Below are positions 26,139 through 35,275 of a DNA stretch of 64,000 nucleotides, one piece after another. The notes under the pieces are model-generated. The model saw only the letters and a list, made by a program, of their open reading frames with translations. It had not been told where the DNA came from and did not search any database. The DNA is from CAYUJH01 sp964394585. Lineage in GTDB: Bacteria > Bacteroidota > Bacteroidia > Cytophagales > Flammeovirgaceae. Each line of letters opens with the position of its first letter. Within the stretch, counting starts at the first letter, position 1. The position numbers and the translations under genes are program-made. The DNA lies in assembly GCA_964394585.1 (NCBI GenBank), contig CAYMYI010000004.1, forward strand, positions 1-64,000. Reading direction: 5' to 3'.

Positions 26139-26960
26139 ATGGAATTAACAGAAGAACAATTAGCCTTGCTGGCTTCTCATAAGGGGTTAAAACATATATT
26201 GAAAGGCGAACAAAAAACCTTAAAAGCGGTGGTAAAACACTTGCAGTATGAAGCGGAGTTAGAACAGTTGCAAGTAGAGTTGGTAAAAATGCAACGGTGG
26301 GTGCAAGAGTACCGAAAGAAAGTAATGATACTTTTCGAAGGGCGCGATGCTGCCGGGAAAGGAGGAGCCATTTTACGATTTACCCGCCATTTAAGCCCTC
26401 GCGGTATTCGTATTGTAGCATTGCCAGCACCTTCTAACATCGAGAAAGGGCAGTGGTACTTCCAACGCTATGTGCAAAACTTGCCAGATCCAGGTCAAAT
26501 TGTATTTTTCGACCGAAGCTGGTATAACCGCGCCGTGGTAGAGCCGGTAAATGGTTTCTGCGATCAGGAACAATATGAAAGGTTCATGATACAGGTACCC
26601 GCTTTCGAAAATATGCTGCTCGATGCCGGAGTCATTCTGATAAAATTTTGGTTTTCGATCTCTAAAGAAACCCAAGCTGAACGGTTTGAAGAACGGCAAA
26701 ATAACCCGCTGAAACAGTGGAAAGTTAGTCTAGTAGACCAGAAAGCTCAAGAGTTGTGGGATGAGTACACGCATTACAAAGACGAAATGTTTAAACGGAC
26801 GAGCTTACTGCGAAGCCCCTGGATTATTGTAAAAGCCGATAATAAAAAGAAAGCGCGTTTGGAGTGTATTCGGTATGTACTTTCCCAAATCGATTACGAG
26901 GGTAAAGAAAATAGTTCGGTGCAACTCACGCCAAATTCAGATATCATTATTCATTATTAA
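26139..26960 (+). CDS. Polyphosphate kinase 2 family protein
   Basis: A 273-residue single-domain PPK2. The Walker A motif GRDAAGKG is at residues 68-75, the lid motif RHLSPRGIR near 83 and the Walker B site FFDRSWYNRA at 123-132. PPK2 enzymes use polyphosphate to phosphorylate nucleotides (GDP or ADP), or the reverse. The single domain rules out class II tandem forms, but nucleotide preference cannot be told by eye. Confidence 0.93.
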   Translation: MELTEEQLALLASHKGLKHILKGEQKTLKAVVKHLQYEAELEQLQVELVKMQRWVQEYRKKVMILFEGRDAAGKGGAILRFTRHLSPRGIRIVALPAPSNIEKGQWYFQRYVQNLPDPGQIVFFDRSWYNRAVVEPVNGFCDQEQYERFMIQVPAFENMLLDAGVILIKFWFSISKETQAERFEERQNNPLKQWKVSLVDQKAQELWDEYTHYKDEMFKRTSLLRSPWIIVKADNKKKARLECIRYVLSQIDYEGKENSSVQLTPNSDIIIHY

Positions 26961-27036
26961 GCAAGGCTCAGATGTGTTACCAATCTGCCTTTCGGTGCAT
27001 CTAACTATTCAGAGTATCATTAAAGCACATAAAATT

Positions 27037-27348
27037 ATGGGAGAACTAATTCCACTGGTTGCCATCGTGATGGTTTTTGGCATTCCACTATCAGGTATTA
27101 TTGGCAACTACTACCTACGCGTTCAGAAATTAAAACTCCAGAGTGGGCAAACTTTGGGAAGCGCCGATAAAAAACGCCTTGAGGCGTTGCTCGAAGAGAA
27201 TGAGCACCTAAAACGCCGAGTTGAAAACTTAGAAGAAATTGTAAGCGACCCCGACATTTTGAAGATTGCCGGAAACCGCGAACACGATTTACAGCGCCAA
27301 ATTGACTTTTTAGCAGAGGAACTCAGCAGGATGAAAAGACTCTCTTAA
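27037..27348 (+). CDS. Small membrane-anchored coiled-coil protein, PspB-like
   Basis: From the ATG at 27037 the 103-residue protein has one N-terminal membrane helix (LIPLVAIVMVFGIPLSGIIG), then a basic stretch and a coiled coil (LEALLEENEHLKRRVENLEEIV). This recalls PspB of the phage-shock response, though no pspA or pspC is nearby. A longer open reading from 26875 overlaps the PPK2 gene and lacks the features of a protein start, so I reject it. The function is uncertain. Confidence 0.75.
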   Translation: MGELIPLVAIVMVFGIPLSGIIGNYYLRVQKLKLQSGQTLGSADKKRLEALLEENEHLKRRVENLEEIVSDPDILKIAGNREHDLQRQIDFLAEELSRMKRLS

Positions 27349-27417
27349 ACTTTCCCACGTCGATGCGCTAAATCTTTCTGATATTCGCGCCATTATCTTG
27401 GAAAACCGGCGCATCTC

Positions 27418-28014
27418 ATGGATTTAATCACATTGATTGACTATACTGGTACGCTAGTATTTGCCATCAGTGACGTATTGGCAGGCATAGAACGAAAGTA
27501 CGACCTGTTTGGCGTATTTATCTTAGGATTTGTAACAGCAGTAGGAGGGGGAACACTTCGCGACGTGCTAATTGGCAGCACCCCCGTAGGCTGGATGCAA
27601 AACCAAGCCTATGTTTACATAGTGATAGCATCGGTACCTATATGCTTCGTTTGGGAAAAGCGTATCCTGAAGATGAAACGAGGCTTTTTCTTGTTCGACA
27701 CGCTCGGCATTGCCTTATTTACGATTTTGGGCCTACAAAAAACCCTGGCCATTGGGCTTTCACCTCTTATTGCCGTCATGATGGGCGTAGTTTCCGCCGT
27801 GTTTGGAGGGGTAATCCGCGATGTGCTTTCTAACCATAGTCCTCTTATTTTTAGCAAAGAAATATATGCCTTCGCTTGTTTAGCCGGTGCGGTTTTGTTC
27901 TTAGGCTGTCAACATTTTCTTTCCGAAGAAATTTCCATGTTAGTTTCCATCGCAGTGGTTATCATTATTAGAATATTATCCATCAAATACCATTGGCACA
28001 TTCCGTTTAAATAG
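27418..28014 (+). CDS. TRIC/UPF0126 family membrane protein (YicG/YadS type)
   Basis: A 198-residue protein with about seven membrane helices and the two-fold repeat of UPF0126: GFVTAVGGGTLRDVLIG at about 40 and GVVSAVFGGVIRDVLSN near 125. These are prokaryotic relatives of trimeric intracellular cation channels and probably carry K+ or another small cation; glycine transport has been suggested for some. The repeat and spacing are diagnostic. Confidence 0.93.
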   Translation: MDLITLIDYTGTLVFAISDVLAGIERKYDLFGVFILGFVTAVGGGTLRDVLIGSTPVGWMQNQAYVYIVIASVPICFVWEKRILKMKRGFFLFDTLGIALFTILGLQKTLAIGLSPLIAVMMGVVSAVFGGVIRDVLSNHSPLIFSKEIYAFACLAGAVLFLGCQHFLSEEISMLVSIAVVIIIRILSIKYHWHIPFK

Positions 28015-28024
28015 ACATTTTTAA

Positions 28025-28078
28025 AACTAGTTGCTACTATAATTTTCGTGATAACAACTATATTGTAGTTAAACTAGT
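28025..28078. promoter_or_regulatory. Candidate MarR operator cluster
   Basis: The 112-base gap before the MarR gene holds three related sites: AACTAGTT at 28025-28032, AACTATATTGTAGTT at 28056-28070 (a dyad with arms AACTA and TAGTT), and AAACTAGT at 28071-28078. MarR regulators usually bind dyads of this kind near their own start. Confidence 0.45.
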
Positions 28079-28126
28079 GTTGTAACAAATTCTATTATTT
28101 TAGTCTAATTATTCATTAAAAAGAAT

Positions 28127-28576
28127 ATGCCCCGCATGGCTATTAAGTACAAAGACGATAAAAGCTACGGTTTTTTGATTGAGCGCACTATTAAACGGAT
28201 TCGGCAGGCATTTCAAAAGCAACTCAATGCAAACGATGCTGATATTACCGTAGACCAATGGGTCATTTTAGATAAATTGCAAAAGCATGATGGGCTTAGC
28301 CAAAACGAAATAGCCGATAGCACATTCAAAGATGCCCCAACGGTAACACGTATTATCGATTTGCTGTGTAAAAAAGGCTTAACCTTGCGGAAAATGGATG
28401 AAAACGATCGACGCCGTTTCAAAATTTATCTTACTGAAGAAGGGCATGAACGAATCCGCAAGGTTATGCCAGTAGTGACTGATCTACGCCGGCAAGGGTG
28501 GCAAAGCCTCACCGATGAAGATTATACAACCTTAATTAGAATATTAGACACTATATATAAGAATTACGAACCATGA
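28127..28576 (+). CDS. MarR-family transcriptional regulator
   Basis: A 149-residue winged-helix regulator. The core includes DQWVILDKLQKHDGLSQNEIA, TVTRIIDLLCKKGLTLRK and the wing ENDRRRFKIYLTEEG with the typical D-x-R-R basic tip. The stop overlaps the next start as ATGA (28573-28576), so it is translationally coupled to the flavin reductase gene and probably regulates that operon. Met3 at 28136 is another possible start. Confidence 0.93.
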   Translation: MPRMAIKYKDDKSYGFLIERTIKRIRQAFQKQLNANDADITVDQWVILDKLQKHDGLSQNEIADSTFKDAPTVTRIIDLLCKKGLTLRKMDENDRRRFKIYLTEEGHERIRKVMPVVTDLRRQGWQSLTDEDYTTLIRILDTIYKNYEP

Positions 28577-29466
28577 AAGTAGTTGACCCGAAAGATATTC
28601 CCACCCCTCAACTCCACCAGTATTTGTTAGGCGCAATTGCCCCTCGGCCCATTGCCTTTGTGAGCACAGTAGACAAACAGGGGCAGGTTAACTTAAGCCC
28701 TTACAGCTTTTTTAATGTATTTAGCGCAAACCCTCCGATAGTAATTTTTTCGCCGGCGCGGCGTGGACGCGATAACACCACAAAGCATACGTACGAAAAC
28801 GTGTTAGAACACCCTGAATGTGTAGTCAATATTGTGAGCTACTCGATGGTGCAGCAGATGTCGCTAGCGAGTACCGAGTACGACAAGGGGGTAAACGAGT
28901 TTGTAAAAGCCGGATTTACCGAGGCTGCTTCGGGAAAAGTAAAACCACCACGTGTGGCAGAATCGCCTGCATCCTTTGAATGCACTGTCCGTGAGGTAAT
29001 TCCCTTAGGCGACCAAGGCGGAGCAGGCAACTTAGTTGTGGGCGAAATTGTATTAGCTCATTTTCATGAGGCAATCTTTGACGATGCCGGCAACATAAGT
29101 CCTCAGCAGCTTGACGCAGTGGCGCGCTTAGGTGGGAATTGGTATTGCCGTGCCAATGGCGACGCTTTATTCGAAGTAGAAAAACCTCTGCAAAAAAAAG
29201 GCATTGGAGTCGATAGTCTTCCTGAACAAATCCGCCTTAGTGAGGTTCTTTCAGGGAATGATTTAGGAAAACTAGGCAATGTAGAGCGTTTGCCAAACGA
29301 TCAGGAAATTATCAGTATGAGCACCCATCAGGCTGTGCAGCAAGCTTTGCAAGAGGCAGAGCCAGGGCAACGCCAGGTGCAACTGCATCAGATTGCAAAA
29401 AAACTACTTGCAAGAGGGGAAACCATGCAGGCATGGGCAGTTTTACTGCAAGAAAAAGGGCTTTGA
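28573..29466 (+). CDS. Flavin reductase family protein
   Basis: A 297-residue protein. The first 200 residues form an FMN-binding split barrel: FVSTVDKQGQVNLSPYSFFNVFS and PPIVIFSPARRGRDNT are typical for flavin-reductase-like proteins. The C-terminal ~60 residues (THQAVQQALQEAE and on) form a helical extension seen in Bacteroidota relatives. It probably binds FMN and works with an oxidoreductase, but no partner enzyme is adjacent. It is coupled to the MarR gene by the ATGA overlap. Confidence 0.9.
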   Translation: MKVVDPKDIPTPQLHQYLLGAIAPRPIAFVSTVDKQGQVNLSPYSFFNVFSANPPIVIFSPARRGRDNTTKHTYENVLEHPECVVNIVSYSMVQQMSLASTEYDKGVNEFVKAGFTEAASGKVKPPRVAESPASFECTVREVIPLGDQGGAGNLVVGEIVLAHFHEAIFDDAGNISPQQLDAVARLGGNWYCRANGDALFEVEKPLQKKGIGVDSLPEQIRLSEVLSGNDLGKLGNVERLPNDQEIISMSTHQAVQQALQEAEPGQRQVQLHQIAKKLLARGETMQAWAVLLQEKGL

Positions 29467-29554
29467 TAAAGAATATATCTTCATATAAAATCAGTAAAAT
29501 GTACGTTTTTGAGGTAGCTCTCTGTTAATTATGCAATTAATTCTTTCGGCTTTC

Positions 29555-29584
29555 TTGAAATGTTATGCATGCTTACTATTTTAG
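29555..29584 (+). promoter_or_regulatory. Candidate promoter of the TonB receptor-SGNH operon
   Basis: TTG at 29555-29557 and TATTTTAG at 29577-29584 are 19 bases apart and differ from the TAnnTTTG consensus by one base. The start codon is about 50 bases downstream. Confidence 0.4.
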
Positions 29585-29633
29585 TTCATATGAAGAGAAA
29601 TTAACACTCTAGTATTTTTAACTTAACGTGAAT

Positions 29634-32483
29634 ATGATTATGAAAAAAAGTTACGGCTATTGCTTATTAGCGCTGTTTTTTTCGTTGTGGATGTCTACGG
29701 CTGCGTATGCCCAAGAAACTTTCATAAGCGGAAAAGTAACCGATGCTGAAACCGGCGAGGCGCTTATTGGAGCCAACATTGTCATCAAAGGTAAGGTGAT
29801 TGGTACTACCACCAACATCGATGGCGAGTTTAAGCTCAACACTTCGGTTCCCCTTCCTTTTACCATTGCAATCTCCATCGTAGGATATGCAACCCAAGAA
29901 TTTGAAATCACAGAGAACAATCAGACGCTGGAGGTGCAAATGGCAACCCAAGCGATTTTTGGACAAGAGGTAGTAATTTCAGCCTCAAGGGTAGAAGAGA
30001 ACATCCTTCAGTCGCCTGTTTCCATTGAAAAGATGGATATTTTGGCAGTACAGCAAACGGCCGCTGCCGACTATTACCAAGGTTTAGCAAACCTGAAAGG
30101 CGTTGACGTTACCTCAAGTAGTATCAACTTTCAAATTATTAATGCTAGAGGGTTTAACTCAACTGGTAACACACGCTTCGTACAGCTTACCGATGGAATG
30201 GATACCCAAGCGCCAGCGCTGAACTTCCCTATCGGTAACTTGAATGGTCCTTCTGAGCTTGATGTAGAAAGCGTGGAAATGATTCCCGGAGCTGCTTCAG
30301 CACTATATGGCCCGAATGCTTTTAATGGTATCTTATTGGTTACCAGCAAAAACCCTTTTGAATACCAAGGCTTTAGTGCTTTTGCCAAATTGGGAGTAAA
30401 CCACGTAAGCAAGTCGGATAACCCTGAAGAGTCTGAACTACTTCCCGACCCTCAACCGATGTACGAGTTTTCGATGCGGTATGCCAAAGCATTTAACAAC
30501 AAATTCGCTTTTAAAGTCAATCTATCGTACAAAGAAGCAGAAGATTGGTACGGGGTAGATCGAACCGACTTACAACCCGATCGCCAAGGTTCGTTGCTGC
30601 GCAATCCGGGCGAAGATCGCGTACATGCCTTTGGCGATGTGGTGGCTTCGCCATTACCGTTAATTGCATTACAGCTACCTGAAACCCCACTCTCTCCATA
30701 TTATGGAGATATTCCAAATCAAATTGTGGCGCGTACTCCTTACGATGAAACACATTTGGTAGATTATAACGCAAAAAACCTGAAATTCAATGGTGCGCTA
30801 CACTATCGTATCACCAACAACTTAGAAGCTTCTTACTCTGTTAATTATGGTGGAGGTACTACGGTTTACACCGGTGCACAGCGTTACTCGCTATCAAACT
30901 TCCGTATTGCACAGCATAAGTTAGAATTAAATGCTGATAACTTCTTTGTTAGAGCGTACACAACGATTGAAAACTCGGGTGATTCTTACATTGCCGACGC
31001 CGTTGGTGCCAGTATGCTCAACGAATACAAAGATCATGGCCAATGGTTTGCTGACTATACTATTGGGTACCTTACGGCATTGGCATCAAGCGGAGTAGCT
31101 CCCGGGCAAAGCAGTACGTTAAGCCCTGAACAGTTAACCGCCTTCCACGATGCTGCGCGCCAAGCTGCCGACCAGGGCAGATATGAGCCAGGTACACCTG
31201 AGTTCGAAGCTGCTAAGGAACGTTACTCAACACTGCTCATCCCTGATGGTGGAGGTAAATTTGATGACCGTACCCTGTTCTACCATGCAGAAGGACAATA
31301 CAATTTTAAAAATGAAATTGATTTCATGGAGCTGCAAGTAGGAGCGAGTTATCGTTTATTCGACTTAGAGTCGAACGGTACTATCTTTGCCGATACAGCA
31401 GGTAATGATATTACCATCCAAGAGTACGGGATTTACGCACAAGCCAGTAAGCGCTTCCTCGACGACAAATTAAAAATACAAGGGTCACTTCGTTACGATA
31501 AAAACGAAAACTTTGACGGACAAATTAACCCACGGATTTCAGCAGTATTAACTGTAGCCAATAATCATAACCTTCGTGCTTCTTACCAAACCGGTTTCCG
31601 TATTCCTTCTACACAAGGGCAGCACATTAGCTTAGATGCAGGGACAGCACGCCTATTGGGTGGACTTCCACAATATGCAGAATCGTTCGATGTGTATACA
31701 AACGCTTACACTGTGTCCTCTGTCAATCGGTATGTAGCCGCAGTATCGCAACAAGGTACTAGCGAGGCAGTTATCGACCCTGCTAATATTGCATTGCTAG
31801 AAGCAGCACCAGCCGAAGGATATGCTCCTGTAAAACCCGAACAAGTTCGTTCTATCGAGTTTGGATATAAGAGTTTGATTGGCAACAAACTCCTCATTGA
31901 TGCGGTGTATTACTACAACCGTTATACCGATTTCATCACACAGGTTCAAGTTCGGAAAGCGGCAGGAGATATCTCTGTGAACGCTATCAATGCGCAATCG
32001 CTTTTGGTAGGGACTAGCGCAAATACATTCCAGATTTATACGAACTTAACTGAAGACCTTTCAGCACACGGAATGGCGCTTGGTTTAGACTATAGCTTAC
32101 CTAAAGGATACACTCTGCGCTTCAATTATAACTGGAACAAACAAATTGATGAGTTAGGAGAAGAGTTCTTGAACGATTTCAACACACCCGAACATAAGTT
32201 CAATATTTCATTTGCTAACCGAAAAATTACTAACAACATAGGGTTTAATGTAACATACCGCTGGCAAGATGCTTTCCGTTGGGAATCGTCTTTTGCAATT
32301 GGCGATGTAGATGCATTCTCTACGGTAGATGCACAGGTTAGCTTTAAGCTAGATAAGATGAAGTCTATCTTAAAGATTGGAGGTTCAAACCTTCTGGATA
32401 ACCGCTACGTGATGAACTTCGGAGGCCCTTTGATGGGAGCTATCTACTATGTGTCGCTCACATTTGACCAATTTATGAACTAA
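29634..32483 (+). CDS. TonB-dependent receptor with carboxypeptidase-like N-terminal domain
   Basis: About 950 residues. A signal peptide (MKKSYGYCLLALFFSLWMSTAAYAQ) precedes a carboxypeptidase D regulatory-like domain (ISGKVTDAETGEALIGANI), then a plug (ANLKGVDVTSSSINF, SALYGPNAFNGIL) and a long beta-barrel ending LTFDQFMN. I chose the ATG at 29634; a GTG at 29628 and an ATG at 29640 are alternatives. The next gene, an SGNH lipoprotein, starts 9 bases later where SusC-type receptors would have a SusD. The pair probably imports a substrate across the outer membrane; the ligand is unknown. Confidence 0.93.
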   Translation: MIMKKSYGYCLLALFFSLWMSTAAYAQETFISGKVTDAETGEALIGANIVIKGKVIGTTTNIDGEFKLNTSVPLPFTIAISIVGYATQEFEITENNQTLEVQMATQAIFGQEVVISASRVEENILQSPVSIEKMDILAVQQTAAADYYQGLANLKGVDVTSSSINFQIINARGFNSTGNTRFVQLTDGMDTQAPALNFPIGNLNGPSELDVESVEMIPGAASALYGPNAFNGILLVTSKNPFEYQGFSAFAKLGVNHVSKSDNPEESELLPDPQPMYEFSMRYAKAFNNKFAFKVNLSYKEAEDWYGVDRTDLQPDRQGSLLRNPGEDRVHAFGDVVASPLPLIALQLPETPLSPYYGDIPNQIVARTPYDETHLVDYNAKNLKFNGALHYRITNNLEASYSVNYGGGTTVYTGAQRYSLSNFRIAQHKLELNADNFFVRAYTTIENSGDSYIADAVGASMLNEYKDHGQWFADYTIGYLTALASSGVAPGQSSTLSPEQLTAFHDAARQAADQGRYEPGTPEFEAAKERYSTLLIPDGGGKFDDRTLFYHAEGQYNFKNEIDFMELQVGASYRLFDLESNGTIFADTAGNDITIQEYGIYAQASKRFLDDKLKIQGSLRYDKNENFDGQINPRISAVLTVANNHNLRASYQTGFRIPSTQGQHISLDAGTARLLGGLPQYAESFDVYTNAYTVSSVNRYVAAVSQQGTSEAVIDPANIALLEAAPAEGYAPVKPEQVRSIEFGYKSLIGNKLLIDAVYYYNRYTDFITQVQVRKAAGDISVNAINAQSLLVGTSANTFQIYTNLTEDLSAHGMALGLDYSLPKGYTLRFNYNWNKQIDELGEEFLNDFNTPEHKFNISFANRKITNNIGFNVTYRWQDAFRWESSFAIGDVDAFSTVDAQVSFKLDKMKSILKIGGSNLLDNRYVMNFGGPLMGAIYYVSLTFDQFMN

Positions 32484-32492
32484 AAAATTGTC

Positions 32493-34286
32493 ATGATTAT
32501 GAAAAAAATATATTTCAACTTTCTGTATTTGATAGGAATCCTATCGCTAGTATCAGGATGTACCTACGATTTCCCAGATCCTGACCCAGCAACATTGCCT
32601 TCGGCAGGCTCAGCAGACTTTTCGAAGCTTGTAGTAGTTGGAAACTCGATTACCGCAGGCTTCATGGATGGTGCTCTCTACGATAGAGGGCAACAAAATT
32701 CATATGGCAATATTGTGGCAACTCAGTTACAAACGGTAGGCGGTGGTGCTTTTAACCAACCGGATATCAATGCGACGAATGGCTTCTTCGGCTTTGCACC
32801 CGATGGTACTACTCCATTAGGTCGTTTGATAATTCCAGCAGGTTCTTCCACGCCTTCTCCAATCGTACCTGGCGATCCAATCACGCCGTTTACCGGCGAC
32901 AAAGCGCAGTTGAATAACTTTGGTGTACCCGGTTCGAGCATTACTACTGCCCTACTTCCTGGCTATGGTACATTCAACCCATATTTTGCACGCTTTGCTT
33001 CAGATCCTGCAACAGCTACCATTATTGGAGACGCAGCCAATGCACAGGGAAGTTTCTTCATTATGTGGCTAGGAAGCAATAATGTACTGGGCTATGCCAT
33101 CTCAGGCGCTACGGGAGTCGACGGAGGCTCTGGACCAAACGATTTAACCTCTGTAGATGCTTTCACAGGGGCGTATAATACGGCACTTTCACAAATGTTG
33201 GCCAACGGTGCCAAGGGTGTTGTGGCTAATATCCCCAACGTAACCGATATCCCTTACTTTACTACGGTTCCTTATAATGCTTTAGTACTCGATGCAGCCA
33301 CAGCACAGGCACTTAATGTAGGCTATACTGCTAATGCTGTAAGTACAATTGCACCTCTTGTAATTACCGAAGCCATTCGCCTAACTCAAGTAATCCCTGG
33401 AGTGGTTACCGAAGTAGTTCGATTAGGTGCGGTAGAACAAGGCTTACAAGCGGGGCTGCCCCTAGCAGATGCCGAAGCGCAAGCAGCGGCATTTATTGCT
33501 AGCCCTGATGGACTCGCCCAAATTCAGGCAACAGTAGAACAGTTTATTGCAAACCCAACTGCTCCGGAATTTGCCCCCTTGGCGCAAGCCGTAGAACAAG
33601 AAATGCAAGGGCAAACTGCGCAGGCAGGTATTCAAGGATTTACCACTGCGTATTTAGCAGCGTATCAGGCAAATCCGAGCAATCCTCAAGCATCTGCCGG
33701 ATTCACCCAAAGTCAATTTGACCAAATTACCGCTGAGGTAAACAACCAGGTGGGCTTGTTGCAAACCTCGGGTGCTTTGCCAGTATTCCAAGAGGGTGCT
33801 AATCCATTTGTGATTGACGACCCAGCCAGCCCAACTGGTATTCGCTCAATGACCCCTAACGAGTTGGTAACCTTAACAGTACCACAAGACTCTATCACGC
33901 TATGGTTGCCAGTAGGGCGTGGTATTCCTGATCAGTTTATTCTTACAGAAAGTGAACTTGCGGTTATCAACGAACGGACAAATCAGTTCAACCAAGCTAT
34001 TTCAGCGGCAGTTAGTGCAAACAGTGCTAATGTAGGTTTGATGGATGCAAACAATATTTTTGATCAGTTTGCAAATAACAATAATCCTTCGTCTTTCAAT
34101 GGGATAGGAGCCACCGCATCCATTGTTCCACCTTTCGGTATTTTCTCTTATGACGGCATACACCCGAATGGTAGAGGACATGCATGGATTGCCAATCAGT
34201 TTATCCGTGTAATGAACCAGAAGTTCAATGCAAATATTCCGCAAGTGAACGAGAATAATTTTCCGGGTAACGATTTACCTCAATAA
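32493..34286 (+). CDS. SGNH/GDSL-type hydrolase lipoprotein paired with a TonB receptor
   Basis: The signal peptide ends in the lipobox VSGC (Cys23). SGNH blocks are visible: VVVGNSITAG (block I, with Asn where GDSL has Asp, and the nucleophile Ser), WLGSNNVLG (block III) and DGIHPNGRGH (block V, Asp and His). Between blocks III and V lies an Ala/Gln-rich helical insertion of about 150 residues (about 280-430). It probably sits at the outer membrane and cleaves ester or acetyl groups, or binds ligand for the TonB receptor 9 bases upstream. Both genes begin ATGATTATGAAAAAA. Confidence 0.87.
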   Translation: MIMKKIYFNFLYLIGILSLVSGCTYDFPDPDPATLPSAGSADFSKLVVVGNSITAGFMDGALYDRGQQNSYGNIVATQLQTVGGGAFNQPDINATNGFFGFAPDGTTPLGRLIIPAGSSTPSPIVPGDPITPFTGDKAQLNNFGVPGSSITTALLPGYGTFNPYFARFASDPATATIIGDAANAQGSFFIMWLGSNNVLGYAISGATGVDGGSGPNDLTSVDAFTGAYNTALSQMLANGAKGVVANIPNVTDIPYFTTVPYNALVLDAATAQALNVGYTANAVSTIAPLVITEAIRLTQVIPGVVTEVVRLGAVEQGLQAGLPLADAEAQAAAFIASPDGLAQIQATVEQFIANPTAPEFAPLAQAVEQEMQGQTAQAGIQGFTTAYLAAYQANPSNPQASAGFTQSQFDQITAEVNNQVGLLQTSGALPVFQEGANPFVIDDPASPTGIRSMTPNELVTLTVPQDSITLWLPVGRGIPDQFILTESELAVINERTNQFNQAISAAVSANSANVGLMDANNIFDQFANNNNPSSFNGIGATASIVPPFGIFSYDGIHPNGRGHAWIANQFIRVMNQKFNANIPQVNENNFPGNDLPQ

Positions 34287-34300
34287 AAACTCATTCTTCC

Positions 34301-34338
34301 AAAAAAGAAGCTGCCTCATTGAGGCAGCTTCTTTTTTT
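34301..34338. terminator. Bidirectional rho-independent terminator
   Basis: AAGAAGCTGCCTCA and TGAGGCAGCTTCTT form a perfect long stem with A-tract before and T-tract after it. It lies between the convergent SGNH and M48 genes and should stop both. Confidence 0.9.
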
Positions 34339-34354
34339 AGTGAACTCTAACAAT

Positions 34355-35161
34355 TTAAGGCAAGCTATTTTTAAAATCTTGGTAGGTAGCCGGATTGGCA
34401 GAGGCTTGGTTACACCCAATGCTATTGGCTTGTGCATTGATGTTTTCTACACGATTTGCCGGGCTAGGGTGAGTACTCAAAAACTCAGGCACACGAGCAC
34501 CTCCTTGTGCTTCTAACTTTTCGAAAAAGCCCGCTACTCCTGTACAACTATATTCAGTATCTTCCAAAAATTGTACAGCAGCCTCATCGGCTTCAGTTTC
34601 GGCATCGCGGCTAAATTTCAGACTTCCTAAGTTGACTAACACCTGTGAAACCGCCCCCTGATTGTTACCCAGAACAATATCGAGCAGCAACTGAATTCCC
34701 ATTTGGCGCTGAAGTGCCTCGCTACTATGGCGCTTTTCGGCATGGGCTATTTCGTGCCCGAGTACTCCGGCAAAATGATCTTCTGAATCTAGAAACTTAA
34801 TAAGGCCGGTATATACGTAAATATAGCCTCCAGGGGTAGCAAATGCGTTGAGCACCTCGTCGTTCTGGATGATTTTGATTTGTTCGTAGGCAAACTCATT
34901 GCGATATCGAATATCGGGCGAACTCAAAATTTTATTCAATACCCCGCGCAAATAACTATAGGCTTGTGGGTACTGGCTTTCTGAAAGAATGGGATACTCT
35001 TGAGGGTTGGCTGCAATTTCTTCAGAAACCTGCTGCCCAAGCCGGATGTCATCTTCAATCGAAAAAATGTTAATCCCTCCATCTTCGTCGCAGGAAGTGG
35101 TGGTAACCATTAACATAAAAAACGTGCTAAACAAAGAAGCTGCGATGGTTATTCGTTTCAT
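34355..35161 (-). CDS. M48 family metalloprotease lipoprotein
   Basis: From the ATG at 35161 the protein has a lipoprotein signal peptide ending at Cys24 (TTTSC). The peptidase motif HEIAHAEKRH begins at His136, with the third ligand in EADEAA about 60 residues on. These are the zinc ligands of M48 peptidases such as BepA/Oma1-type proteins, here in the short form without TPRs. It probably degrades misfolded periplasmic or outer-membrane proteins. A longer reading to 35215 adds an unlikely N-terminus. Confidence 0.9.
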   Translation of the reverse strand: MKRITIAASLFSTFFMLMVTTTSCDEDGGINIFSIEDDIRLGQQVSEEIAANPQEYPILSESQYPQAYSYLRGVLNKILSSPDIRYRNEFAYEQIKIIQNDEVLNAFATPGGYIYVYTGLIKFLDSEDHFAGVLGHEIAHAEKRHSSEALQRQMGIQLLLDIVLGNNQGAVSQVLVNLGSLKFSRDAETEADEAAVQFLEDTEYSCTGVAGFFEKLEAQGGARVPEFLSTHPSPANRVENINAQANSIGCNQASANPATYQDFKNSLP

Positions 35162-35275
35162 AACAATACAATTTATATGTGGTAAAAAGATTACGTACAA
35201 AAAATGAAAAAACAATGCCGACTTAACCTGAATGCTAACATACTACAGATTCCTTAGTGTTTTTTAGCATTCTGC

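Noticed and set aside
26875..27036. N-terminal extension of the PspB-like gene
   Set aside because: It overlaps the PPK2 gene and reads without any typical start features; the ATG at 27037 leads straight into a membrane helix.
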